From Blepharisma japonicum (taxonomy: Eukaryota > Ciliophora > Heterotrichea > Heterotrichida > Blepharismidae): 64,000 bases of DNA. Of this stretch, positions 10,890 to 23,290 are shown piece after piece. Below the pieces are notes generated by a model. That model did not search any database, had not been told where the DNA came from, and worked only from the letters and a program-made list of their open reading frames with translations. Every line of letters starts with the position of its first letter. Position 1 is the first letter of the stretch. Both the position numbers and the translations under genes were made by a program. Location: contig CATKHK010000013.1 of the NCBI GenBank assembly GCA_949751835.1, positions 310,001-374,000 of the forward strand. The letters are read 5' to 3'.

Positions 10890-11710
10890 CTTTAAATTGG
10901 AAAAAATAGATTATTTATCTGAAACAAATTCCTTGAAAAAAAGACTGTAATATTCAATGCTATTCAGCTAGATATAAAAAGACTAAATTACTTGAATTTC
11001 TGCAAGCTCGTTCAGCTCATCATATGCTTGAACTTCTAAAGATCATAACGACAAAATAGTCAGCATAGTAGAAACAGCTTTTTTAGATGGAAACTTAGAA
11101 GAACTACAATATTTTCCTGGCTATTTAATTTATTATTCATCATTTTCAATTTTGTGAGATAATAATATTCAAAAAGCAAAGCAATAATAGATTATTTTAT
11201 TAATAGGTATCAGCATACAAATGAAGTATAAATGCTTAATTGTATAGGAGATTATCAAGAGATGTTCAATCATAAAAAATGGCACTTATATATCGATCGC
11301 AGTTTATCAAGAAAATTAATAAATGGTTGGCTATTAGATGGAAAAAGGATTTAATGTAAATAGTTCTGATGCTCGTGGGATTACTCCGCTAAAACACCAG
11401 TTTTCGCTTTAGCGTTGAAATGATTGAGTATTTAGTAAATCTTGGTGCTAATTTAAACAAGCAAGACATTTTTGAAAAAACTGCCTTATATAAAGCAGTT
11501 GAATACCGAAGTAAGCACATGATCAATGAATTGCTCGAGAAAGGAGCTGACCTATCGATAAAATCTTATAGTAATGAAGAATTGGGAAATAAAATAGGAT
11601 TGAGTCCTGTTCAGTTAGTTAAAAAAATTATTTACTTAAAGTCTTTACAGACTTTTGAGTTCAAATCGAATAAATCTAATACTGTTCATACTCAATATAG
11701 ATTTCTATAG
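10890..11710 (+). pseudogene. Relic of an F-box/LRR/ankyrin-type gene
   Basis: The end of this stretch still encodes two ankyrin-like units (EYLVNLGANLNKQDIFEKTA ... HMINELLEKGADL, 11420-11560), preceded in another frame by FNVNSSDARGITPL. Further left, LRR-like phrases (IKRLNYLNFCKLVQL near 10975-11020) and an ETAFLDGNLEELQYF phrase appear with stops between them. The order LRR then ankyrin is that of the gene at 2064-3959, so this is probably a broken relative. A duplicated motif gagttcaaatcgaataaa / gaagttcaaatcgaataaa sits at about 11657 and 11730. Confidence 0.5.
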
Positions 11711-12218
11711 CGAGCTGTTTGCAGACTTTGAAGTTCAAATCGAATAAAATCTCATATATAATTTTAATATGCCTCAGACTTTATATCCTAAATACAGAAT
11801 TATCTAAATCTATGCGTAAAGAATATAATATTAAGTTTGTACAAATAAATTAAAGATGTAAAAACATTATAAGCAAAAGGAATGCACAGATATTTATTAG
11901 TTATTTTCTAAATATAAATGCTTATTATTTTTTGTTTATCGAATAAATAGTTCAGTCATTAAACTTTATTCTATGGCATTAAGTTTTAAACGATAAAATA
12001 AAAATATAATAAAATTTTAAGCACAGCATATAATATTTATTTGTTTATTTTCTAATGCAAATATCTATTAGTTTTTTATCTATCAAATAAATAGCTCAGA
12101 TATTAAGCCTTGATTCTTAATTTCTTTTAAGAGCTGTTTACAGCACAAAGCGCATATTTAATAGAGCTCAAATTAGGTTAAATGTGATAAAATCAGAATC
12201 TACAATTCTATAAATAAT
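11711..12218. other. Intergenic spacer before the third kinase gene
   Basis: No gene is seen. From about 12048 on, the sequence matches the upstream flank of the 8733 kinase gene (about 8540-8732), with small indels. Confidence 0.6.
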
Positions 12219-13799
12219 ATGCAAATCGATAGAAAGTCGTATTATAGCAACTACACTATAATAGGAGACATAAGTGACAGGAAACAATCAAATATTCTTA
12301 AAGTTAAATTCAATAATTGAGAAAAAGGCTGTAAAAGACCGAGGCAAGCAGCATTAAAACAATTTTATAGCTGAAAGCAAGCTTTTCAAGACGAAGCAAT
12401 AAGATTAAGCAAAGTTTCAAAATTACATAAAAACATCGTGAAATATTATCATAGACAAAAAATTGAAGAAACAATTAAAGGAAAGATAGATAAAAAATAT
12501 TGCATATTCATGGAATTATGTGAACACGATAGTGTTGCTAAGCAAATGCAGACAGTGAATTGGCACATTACAAAAAAACTTAGAATTTCCTGCGATATAG
12601 TCGATGTTTTGTCAGTTCTCCATTCCCAGAAATGGGTACATCGGGATATGAAGCCAGATAATATTTTCCTCACAGCGAAAGATGAAGTAAGAATTGGAGA
12701 TTTTGATTTTATGAAAGAAATTCGTTTAGATTCAAATCCACATACAGTTGGTGGGACACCTGATTATATGTCTCCTTTTCTAAAATTTTTGCGTAAGTGT
12801 AGTATTGCAAAGGATATGCGTATTAATCCATATAAAGAAGATGTATGGTCAACTGGAAAAACTCTTTATGAGATAATCACTTATGAAGGTAGGGAATCAC
12901 TTATGGGAGAATATGCATACAATCCAGCTACTATATTAGAGGAAGAAATAAAAGTAAAAGCAAAAGCTCGGAGGAAGATGCAAGATTGTCGGCTGCAAGA
13001 TGAAGCAATAGAAATCATATTAAGCATGTTAACATTTGATACAGACTCTAGGATTTCAATGGAAGAAGCAAATTTGAGATTTAAAAACCTTCCAACCTTA
13101 AATAAAGAAACGCAAATCATATCAGATTCAAGCTCACAGGCAGCGGGAATACTTGACGCATGGGCCCAAAATAGTGAAAAAGGGTTCCAAAAATCTCAGA
13201 ATAATGGACAATTTCTGTCTGGCTCTCTTGGTCCGTTTGAACTCAGTTCTGATATCCCAGAACCTGAAGGCTATCAAACTAGTGAAGCCTGTGATGATGA
13301 TTATCAAGAAGACGAAATCGATACCCTTGAAAGTACAGCTCCAGATGCAGAAGAAAATAAAACCTTAAGACAAGAAAATATCGATAGCCATTCTCAAAAC
13401 TTATTCATGAGCTCAACAAGCCTTGAAAACGTATCCTCAGAAATTGAAGAAAATAGATTTGTCTCTCAGGAAGGGAAATATTTTACACTTGAAAGCCAAG
13501 AAAATCTTGAGAATACGTTTTCAGAACTAGAAAACAGTGAAATATTAATCAATAGAAGTCACAATTACGTTGAGAATTATAGTAATGAGGAATTATGTGA
13601 ATTATGCATAAATGAGCTTCACGGGTGTGAGAAATGCAATGATGTAGACATGATTAGTTGATTTATAAGAGAAAAAATTTTTACAGGATGCAATTATTCA
13701 GAAATTACTTGCACTTGGTGCGATAGTTTGTTTTCAAAAAAAATATTTCAATGCGAAAAGATGCATTTTGGAATATTGCCTGATGATTTTTTTATATAA
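12219..13799 (+). CDS. Protein kinase with DFD motif and Cys-rich tail (copy 3)
   Basis: 526 residues from the ATG at 12219 to a TAA at 13797; TGAs at three Trp positions read through, including one in the tail. It has the same layout as the 8733 gene: K47, HRDMKPDN, GDFDF, VGGTPDYMSP, EDVWSTGKT, then a long acidic Ser-rich linker and the conserved C-x2-C-x6-C-x2-C ... C-x6-C-x2-C-x10-C-x3-H tail. It keeps about 60 linker residues that copy 2 has lost. It runs convergent to the giant TPR gene, whose end lies 836 bases further right, and with it forms the first kinase/TPR cassette. Likely active; nucleotide binding may be unusual because Gly of DFG is replaced by Asp. Confidence 0.8.
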
Positions 13800-14635
13800 C
13801 TTAAAGATTTAGTAATATTTCTAATAGACATATAATTTAATAGAATCTAGATTGTAATAACTAAAATTATGGCAATAAAAGCTTAAGAAGGAGCCATTTT
13901 ATATTATAAATTATAATAATATTAGATTGGATCCTCAACAATTTCTTCTTTTTACTGTCGCTTCTATTAGAATTTAAGTATTATTTTAGTTATGTTTTGC
14001 AATACCACCACTTAATAATAAATTATGCAAGTAAATTAATTTCTTAACAATAATATGAATAGTTTCCCATAAGGCTATACATCAATATTACAGCAGATCA
14101 TTTTATTAGCTAAAGCTATAGCATGGATTGTCAGTATTTAAAAAGGGTTATCAAAATACTGCTAATAGTGAATATTCCATAAAATATTAATAAAGCTGGT
14201 TTTAGTTTGCGATTGAATCTAGCTAATAAAGTTCTAAATTTATTTAATATTTCCTGTTATCCTATATGTAAAAATAAGAAAATGGCTAAATAGTAGGAAT
14301 ACTTCATTCATTACACTAGATATAAAATATATCAAATAATTAAGAATTCTTAAATTACTATTTCTTTCTAGAGTTGTCCTTTGGCAAGCTTAAAATTTTA
14401 TCGAATAGCCAACTTTTAAAAAATTGTCTTTCTTTATTGATACCCAAATAATCTTTATATATAATATATTTTATGATTATACTATTAGCATATAAATTTA
14501 TAAATTATAGTTTTTAGATAAGTCCCAACTCTAATGAAAGAAAATTTATTAATGATATGAAATATATACATTAACTAATACAGACGTTATGGAAGTGATT
14601 CCTTAGAAATAAGGAAATGCAGTGTTCATTAACTT
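13800..14635. other. Spacer between convergent kinase and TPR genes
   Basis: The first about 225 bases are the 3' flank shared with the 8733 kinase gene. The remaining about 600 bases are AT-rich and show no gene. The equivalent gap in the second cassette (24911-25018) is only 108 bases. Confidence 0.6.
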
Positions 14636-17600
14636 TTAGATATTTTCAAACGAAGCAATAAGCTCACATAATAAATCATATTCAAGATCTGAGAGCTTGA
14701 ATCCTAAATTATGCAAATTATCACTTATTGCAATAACTTTGACTAATGTAAATCCTGTTCTTTGGCTAATCCTCATCAATATATCAGGTTTGTTCAATAA
14801 AGCGTTACTATAAGCTATCTCATGAACTGAGAAAACTGTGCAAAACCCTTTTCTTGCTTTGTTATTCTTTATATTTTTGCCTTTAGAAAATCTATAATTA
14901 AGCGGGATCATGCTTAATTGATTTACAGCCTCATCTGTACCTAAGCCTCTTTGGAAATGGCCAGCTGAAATGCAAAAAATAATTTTTAATGCATCAATGC
15001 ACCCTAGAATTTGTGGTTTTTGCAAATAAAATGACTTATCACTGTTAACAGTAAAAAAGTCTTTACATTTTTGAACAATGTTTTCATTAATCCAATACTT
15101 TACTTCTACGTTTTTATCAATTTTCGATATTTTTTCTATACTATTCAGAGCTAGTCTTTCAGCTGTTCTTTTGATGACATTTTCTCTTTCTGTTGGATTG
15201 TTTCCAGTGGCAAGTTTAAAAAGAACCGCTTTTGTTTCGATCTTAAAATCATTAACCGTATTTAAAGCTAAATTGAACCCAGCACATAAGATTCGGCCAA
15301 AAACTGGGATTAATGAAAAGAAAAGTGAAAATGCTCTCATCTCCACATAGGTATTTTTAAGCGCTATGTTTCCCCCACAAATAACTTCAGACTCAAATAA
15401 TGCAGTGTGCAGCCTATCATACAATGCTGAATAGTACAAATTTAGATCTTCATTATTTCTTATGGCTGGGTTTATCGTTTTAGCCAAGGGCTCTATCTCA
15501 TCAACTTCCACATACTTACCTTCCATATCATGGATCTTTTCTTTAAAATATTCTGCTTCTGCAGCCATTCTACCTTCGATCTCTTTCACATATTTAAGCA
15601 AGTCACCATCGAATTCCCTCTTTATATTCTTGTCATCTTTTTCTTTCTCCTTGCAATTTGGATCTATAATAGAAAGGACTTTTTTAAGTACTTGGGTCTT
15701 AACCTGTTTGATTATGCAATATTCCTTATCAATTTGCATCTGTATTTTTGGATTATCTTTTGCTTTTTCTTTACTTTCTTCATATTGTTTCCTTAGTTCA
15801 GCAGCTTTTTCTTGCAGTTGTAAGACTGTTTTAATTAACTCTGCTCGCTCCTTAGCTATAGTAAGATTTATGACATTTATTTTGCCCTTCATTAAAATCT
15901 CTATGATTTTTTTTCGAGAAAGAGCATAAGCGGTGTTAAAATCTTCCAAAGAATGCTGCTCATAGCTCATTGCGTTATAAGCACCTCCTCTGGCACAATA
16001 ATACAAGGCTTTATCATAGTTTTGGCTTTTTTTTATTGCTGAGCTATAATACTCAATGGCTTCTTCAAATTTACCCTGCTGGAAAAGAACATTTCCTTGA
16101 TAATAATAAGCGTCAGAGTAATTGAAATCGATTGCAATCGCTTGCTTGTAGCATTTTGTAGCTTTAGGCAATCGTCCTCTTTTATATAAGGCATTTCCTT
16201 TATAAGTGTAAGCACTTACATCATTAGGATTGATCCGAATTAGCTCATTATAGCACTCTAATGCACTTACATAATCTTCCTTTTCACATAAAATCATTCC
16301 CTTTGCATGGTAAGCATCGCAATGGTCCGGGTGAAGTTCGATTGCTTCGTTGTAGCACTCAATGGCGTCATCACTTCTACCGAGCTTGTATAGCACATTT
16401 CCTTTAATATAGTATGCATTTGCAAAATCAGGATTTTTTTCTATAGCTTCATTAATGCAGTCCAAAGACTCTTCGTAGTCCCCCAATGTTGATAAAGCGT
16501 TAACTTTATTGTAATAAGCATCAGCATAATATGGGTTAATCCCAATCGCAAAATCATAGCATTTTATTGCATCTTCACACTTGCCTATAAAATCTAGCAC
16601 TAGACCCTTGTTATTATATGCATCCACATCTTTTGGTTTAAGTTTGATTGCAGCATTGTAGCTTTCAATTGATTCTTCATATTGGCCGAGCTCATAGTGA
16701 GCGTTAGCTTTGTTGTAATAGTGATCTGCATTCGTTGGGTCGATTACAATTGCTGAATTGTAGCTTCTTATTGCATCTTCAAGCTTTCCCAGCTTATTTA
16801 AGGTATCCCCCTTGTTATGATATGCATCAGCATAGTCAGACGAGATTTTAATAGCTCGATTATAGCATTTAAGAGCTGCTTTAAGGTTTCCTTGTCTGAA
16901 TAGCACGTTGCCTTTCGCGTTCCATATTTTTGCATATTTAGGACTCAGGGTGAGTGCTTGATCATAAGAAGCTATGGATTCATCATATCTTCCAAGCCCA
17001 TAAAGAGAGTTTCCTATATTGAAATATGAGTTTATGCACTCTGGGTTTAGCTCTATTGACTTCTCATAAGACTTGATCGCCTCTTGGTAATTTTCCAATT
17101 TATATAGAGCATCTCCTTGGGAATCATAAGCTTCACTGCAGCTTGGGTTTAACTCTATTACAATTTTAAAGCATTTTAAGGCTTCATCGAAATTGTCAAT
17201 ACTGGATAGAGATTTTGCTTTATAATAATAGGCTTCAGGATAGTTAGGGTTCATACTGAGAGCAATCTCACAATTTTCAATTGCCTCTTCAAACTTTCCT
17301 TCCTTAAACAAACAAACAGATCGATGATAATAAGTATCAGGAGTATTTGGAGTTGCTGCAAAAGATTTATTATAGCATTTGAGTGCTTTATCAAACTTGC
17401 TCAGCTTTTCTAATGCTAATCCTTTATAGTAAACTGCTTCAGTTAGATCTGGATTCATCCTTAGTGCTTCATTAAAAGAGTTCAATGCTTCTGAATCTCT
17501 TTGAAGCTCTAAAAGACATTTACCCTGATCAAAGAAGCAATGAGCAGAGTCCGGGTCTAAACTTATAGTCAAGCTATAGCAGTCAAGAGCTTCTTGATAG

Positions 17601-20600
17601 GCTCCAAGTTTCGATAAAAGTTTTCCTTTCTCATAGTGAATGCTTGGGGAATCAGGCTCAATTTTACTTGCAATAGTATATGACTCTATCGCTTCTTCAG
17701 GGAGGTCCATTCGTTCAAGAATGTTGCCTTTAAAGTGGTGAGCTTTACTGTGGTTATGGTCAAGACCTATGACTGTATTATAGCACTCTAGTGCTTCTTC
17801 AAGCCTGTCTAGTTTCCCTAAAGCTATCCCTTTGTTTTGGTGGGCATCGATACAGTTTGGGTTGATCTCAATGACTCTGCTGAAGGATTCTATAGCTTCA
17901 GTTTCTTTATTTAACTCAGCATATGCATTTCCTTTATGCAAATAGGCTTCTGCATAGTTTTCATTATTTTTGATAGCTAAATCATACGATTTTATTGCTT
18001 CATCGAGATTTTTCATTTCAAAAAGAACCTCAGCTCTACCATAATGTGCATTTGCCAACTTCGAGTTAATTTTTAGGGCCATATCGAAATATTGTACAGA
18101 TTTTTCGTGCTTGCCTAGTTTATATAAAGTCATTGCTTTATCGTTCAAAATGTCAGCATCTTTAGGGCTAAGCCTCAAGGCTTCATTAAAACATGCTTTG
18201 GCCTTTTCATACTTTTTCATCTCAAAAAATGACTTTGCTTTATCATAGTGGGCAGGCAGGTAGTCTGGATTGAGTCTTATTGCCATGTTAAATGGCTCAA
18301 TCGAATCTTTATACCTATTCAATTCATAAAATCTTTTTCCTTTGCTATAATAGGCTTCAAGGTGATCTTTATTTATCCTAATTGCATGATCATAGCACTG
18401 AATTGCATAGCCTTGCTTCCCCATTTTAGCTAAACATTCTCCTTTAAAATAATAGATTTCTGCGTTATTTGAATTTAGCTTAAGAGCTTCATTATAGCAA
18501 TTTATAGTATCAGTATATTTTCCTTGCTTTAAGAGACAATTTCCTTTATTATACCAATATTCTGGTGATTCTGGGTTTAAACGAATTGCTTTGTTATAGC
18601 TTTTTTCAGCTTTTTTTAGTTTTCCGAGTTCAGTCAATGTGCTTGCTATCCCATAGTGAGCACTTCCATAGTCGGGGCTTAACTTAATTGCATCTTTAAA
18701 GGAGTCCAGGGCTTTCTGAAATTCATTAAGTTTAAATAGGTTATTGCCTTTCTGGTAATATGCTTCAGCAAATGAAGGGTTTAGATTTATCGCTACAATT
18801 TGACAATCAAGGGCTTCTGAAAAGCAATTTTTATTGTATAGAGAAATCCCTTTGTCTTTGTAGGCATCTGCAAAATTAGGATTTATGCGTATAGCGGAGT
18901 TATAAGATTCGATGGCTTCATCATATCTTTTCACTTCATTTAGCACGATTCCTTTTTCATGATAAGCAAATGGATCAAAAGGGTCTAGCCGAATGGCTAC
19001 TTTGAAACTTTCTATTGATTCTTCAGTACTCCTTAATTTTGCTAAGCATTTTCCTCTGTAATAATAAGCCCCAGAATGGCTTGGATCCAACCGAACTACC
19101 GAATTAAAAGATTGAAGGGCTTCTCCACAATTATCACTTTTAAACAAACTCACTCCTTGCAGATAGTGCGCTTTAACTGAATTTGGGTTCAATGTAATGG
19201 CTTCAGTGAAGAAGATTATTGATTCTTTATATCGCTCCAACTTCACTAAAACATCACCTTTATTATAATGAGCATCTTCAAAATTTCATTTAATTTCAAT
19301 GGCATTGCTAAAGTATTGCAAGGCGTCATCGTACTTATTCATTTCTTTAAGTATAAGCCCTTTATTATTGTGCGCTTCTGCATAATTCGGGTTGATTTTT
19401 ATTGCTTCATTGTAACTTAAGATTGCCTTATTAAGATCTCCCTGCTTTTTTAAAGAAGTCCCTTTATTGTTATAAGCTTCGCTATAATCAGGTTTTTTAC
19501 TGATAGCTATATCATAGCATTCTATAGCATTTAAAGGCCTTCCTGCCTGATCAAAAGCTTCTCCTTTCAGAAAGTAAACACTTGGGTCTTCAGGCTGCTT
19601 GCTTATGGCCGAATTATATCTTTCAATTGCTTTTTTGAATTTTCCCTTTAGAGCTAGGGCTATTCCTTGGCATTTATAAGCTTCTGAGCAATTCTGCTGA
19701 ATTGATATTGCGATTGAATAGCATTCATTTGCTTCTTCAAAGTTCCCGAGCTCTTTTTGTGCGTTTCCTTTGCTTATATAAGCATCTACGTAACCAGGGT
19801 TTATTCTGATGGCTTCATTATAGTAAAAGATTGCATTATCTAAATCATTTTTTTCTTTAAAGCAATTTCCTTTATTATAAAATGCATCTGCGTGTTCTGA
19901 GTTTAGTCCGATTGTGATATCATATTGAGCAATAGCATCATTATATTTGCGCGACTTATAAAGTGCGTTTCCTTTCAGATAATAGGCGTCTGTATATTTA
20001 TTGTTTATCCCTATCGCAATATCACAGCAATCAATCGCATAGTTAAATTCGTTTGTTTTATATAAGACTTCTCCTTTAAGATAATATGTGTTTGCATTGT
20101 TAGAATTTAGTGAAATCGCCTTATCGTAGCACTCCACAGCTTCTTTGTATTTCTCTAGTTTATATAGTGCATTTCCTTTACTGTTATAGGCTCCTTCATA
20201 TTCAGGGTTTATGCTTATGGTTGCGTTGTATGATTTGATAGCATCTCTATACTCTCCTAATTTACAGAAAGCATTGCCTTTATAATAGTGAGCATTGGCA
20301 CAGCCAGGCTCAATCTGAATGCTGTTTTTGTATGATTCAACTGCTTCCTTGAACCTTAAAAGTTTAGAAAGGGCATTTCCTTTATTGTAGTATGCCTTCG
20401 CATACATTTGATCAATTTCAATTGCTTTATCATAGTATTTTATTGCTTCATCGAACAACCCTTTTTGGCTAAGAGCCATCCCTTTACGATAATATGCTTG
20501 CTTGCGTCTCGGATCAAAACCAATCGCTGCGTCAAAGTTCTTTATTGCTTCGTCGAATTTTCCTTGATCAAATAGGAGGATTCCCATTTTATGGAATGCA

Positions 20601-22378
20601 TCAGTGTATTTAGGGTTTTTATTTATTGCAGTTTTATAGCAACTCAAGGCTTCATCTAGCTTATTCAGCTTCTTTAAGGCAATTCCTTTTTTATAAAATG
20701 CCAAAATATAGTCATTATTAATCTCGATGGCTTTATTGTAAGATTTTATAGATTTTTCTAAGCGATTTAGCTTGAATAAAATAACACCTTTGTAGCAATG
20801 AGCTTCAGCGTTGTTTGGGCTTAATTTTATCGCTTGCTTTAGGCTATTTAGTCCTACTTCATATAGATTCAAATTATCTAAAATCTGGCCTTTTTTGACA
20901 AGAGCTTCTGCATCATTAGGAGACTGCTCTAAAATGTTGTTAAAACAGTCTAGAGAGTCCTGGAATTTTCCAAGCTGTTTCAGTGCAATCCCTTTATTAA
21001 ATAAGGCGTCTGTGAAATTAGTATCTATTTTTATCGCCTGATCGTAATGCTTTACTGCCTCTTCCAGTCGATCCAGCTCAGAAAGCGCATTACCTAAATT
21101 ATAATGAGTGTTTGCATCATTTGGATTTATATTTAGAACTTCCGTATAGCACTTGACTACCTCTCTGTTTTTTCCTAAAATACTCAGTGCATTCCCTTTT
21201 TCAAGATATGCTTGAATATCTTTAGGATAAATTCTGATTATCTCATTGTAGCATTTTATTTCTTCTTCATGCCTTTTGAGTTTTTTTAGTATAAGACTAG
21301 TATTATAATGAGTTTCTATATCATTTCTATTCAATTTTATGGATTCACTGTAATTCTTTAGGGCAAGATCTTGCTTTCCTACCTCATCATATGCATTTCC
21401 TAATTTTTTATAAAGTTCGGCATTTTTTGGCTCAAGCTTAATTGCAGCATTATAGCATTCAATGGATTCCATATATTTACCTTGCTTATACAACGCATCT
21501 CCTTTCTTATGGTAGGCTTCAGTGTAATTTTGATCAAATTCTAAAGCTTTATCATATAGAAGAATAGCATCTTCATTTTCTCCAATGGCTGCTTTTGAAT
21601 TTCCCATGTTGTAATAGGCATCAGGATTGGCTGGATTAAGGCTTATAGCATTGTTAAAGCAATCAGCTGACTCTCAGTATTGCCCTAGCTCATAAAGAAT
21701 AGTTCCTTTTTTGAAATTAGCTTGATAGCAATCAGGATGCCTATTGATAATTTCACTATAGCATTCTAATGCATCATCTTTTTTATCAAGAAGTAGCAAG
21801 ACTGAAGCTTTGCACATTAAATCAAAATAATCTAAAAGAACAGATTTCGACCCAGCTTCATAACACTGGTTAGCTTTTTCAATATCGCCTAATCTATGGA
21901 AAGAAATGAATTTAACGAATTGGGCACTTGGATAATCATCAAGTTTGTACTTTAGAGCTTTGTTGCAGCAGTCGATTGCATTTTTTTCTTTTGCTTTACC
22001 TTGGCTTAGTAAGCAAATGGCTTTGTTTACATAGGCAGCTGCATAATCAGGCCATTTATCAATTATTATATCAAAACACCTTATTCCCTCATCAAAAAAT
22101 CCAAGCTCATAGAGAGCTTGGCCTTTCTGCAAAAAAGAGTCAGGATGTTCACGGTTTTTCACAATTGCATGGTTAAATGCATCGACAGCATCTTCATAAT
22201 TCCCAAATTCGTATAAAATTTTGCCTATTAAGCAATGCACCTCAAATAAAGCTGGATTCTCATTAACTGCAAACCGATAGCTTTCTAAGGCATCGATTAA
22301 GTTACCTTCTTCATAAAATTCGTTGCCTTTTTGCCAATACAGTTTGGCAATGTCCTCGATTTCATTTTCCTGGAGCAT
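14636..22378 (-). CDS. Giant TPR-repeat protein A with unknown C-terminal domain
   Basis: 2,580 residues in one frame; two in-frame TGAs (near 21676 and 19288) encode Trp at conserved TPR positions (QYWESADC; EIKWNFEDAH). Residues 1 to about 2150 are nearly unbroken 34-residue tetratricopeptide repeats of the A-Y-x-K-G-x-x-L-x-x-L-x-K-Y-x-E-A-I-x-x-Y-x-x-A-I-x-x-N-P kind, about 63 in all, enough for a long superhelix. A Lys/Glu-rich coiled coil follows (about 2165-2285). The last about 300 residues are a globular domain with a hydrophobic segment (about 2349-2372, FSLIPVFGRILCAGFNLAL), almost the same in paralog B. I do not recognise that domain. TPR arrays bind partner proteins; a very large scaffold is the natural inference. 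A shared pair with the convergent DFD kinase suggests, but does not prove, joint function. Confidence 0.85.
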
Positions 22379-23290
22379 TCAATTATTTCCTGTTTAATGC
22401 TAAATATTCTATAAATATGATAGAAATGTATAATAATTAAAGAGTGCAGCAATCCTTGTGAATGCTTCTGAAATTAACTTTTGAAATATCTTTTTTTAAT
22501 AGGAATGTAGACCTTGGTTTAAATATCCAAAGCAAACAATTGAAGGTAATTAAATTATAGTAGTATGCAAAATGTATCATGCCCTATAGAAATCATTTGG
22601 CAAGACTATAATGGAAAGAAAAGCGCTGAAAGTTTTAATTTTCTATTTAATTTAGGATAAAGCCATTTATAAAGTCAGAAAAATGAAAGTCGTTTTCATT
22701 TAAAATCTTTTAAAATATAGAGTAAGGGTAGTCAAAGAAATACTGAAGGATTCCTTATTATTTTTTAAGAACTTTTTGATCGAAATAACGAAAGAAATCT
22801 AAAACGCTTGATTAATTGGTAGGATATCACAAAAATCGATTTTAATCGTCTCTTTGCAACTTGCTATCGCTTAAAATTTTACTATTATTAGTTCCAAGTA
22901 TCATAGTAAGTAGTTTAGAGAAAGGTTCATTGAATTTCATTTATACAATTCAATAAGATTTATTACATTTAATATGTCCATTACCAGATTGTTTGCATTC
23001 ACAGCTGTCTAGAGCATTATAGCCATTTTCCTACAGCCCTCCAAAGTGTGACTCCAGATGCATAAAAAATCACCAATAACAACTTATAGCATAAGTAAAT
23101 ATCTCATTAATGCCTTAGTTATTAGGTAATATGTAAATTTTGATAAAATTTAATATTTTTGAATCAATCAATCAATCAATCTTTGAGCTCGATAGATTAA
23201 TTTCTTTTAAGAATTATTCAAAATGCAAAACATATTTAAATCATCTCAAATTGGATTTAATATCATGCATGAATTATAGAATCTTATAAT
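22379..23290. other. Intergenic, 5' flank of TPR gene A
   Basis: No gene is seen. Much of it is recognisably related to the 5' flank of TPR gene B (about 32760-33400), for example the shared ttaaattatagtagtatg and tgaatttcatttatacaatt blocks, so the cassette duplication includes upstream DNA. A short tandem (TCAA)n lies at about 23163-23182. The right end precedes the fourth kinase gene. Confidence 0.6.

Noticed and set aside
11650-11750. gttcaaatcgaa repeats resembling a tRNA T-arm
   Set aside because: No acceptor or anticodon stem around either copy; they are a local direct repeat in a gene relic.
23163-23182. Short (TCAA)n tandem repeat
   Set aside because: Too short to be more than a microsatellite.
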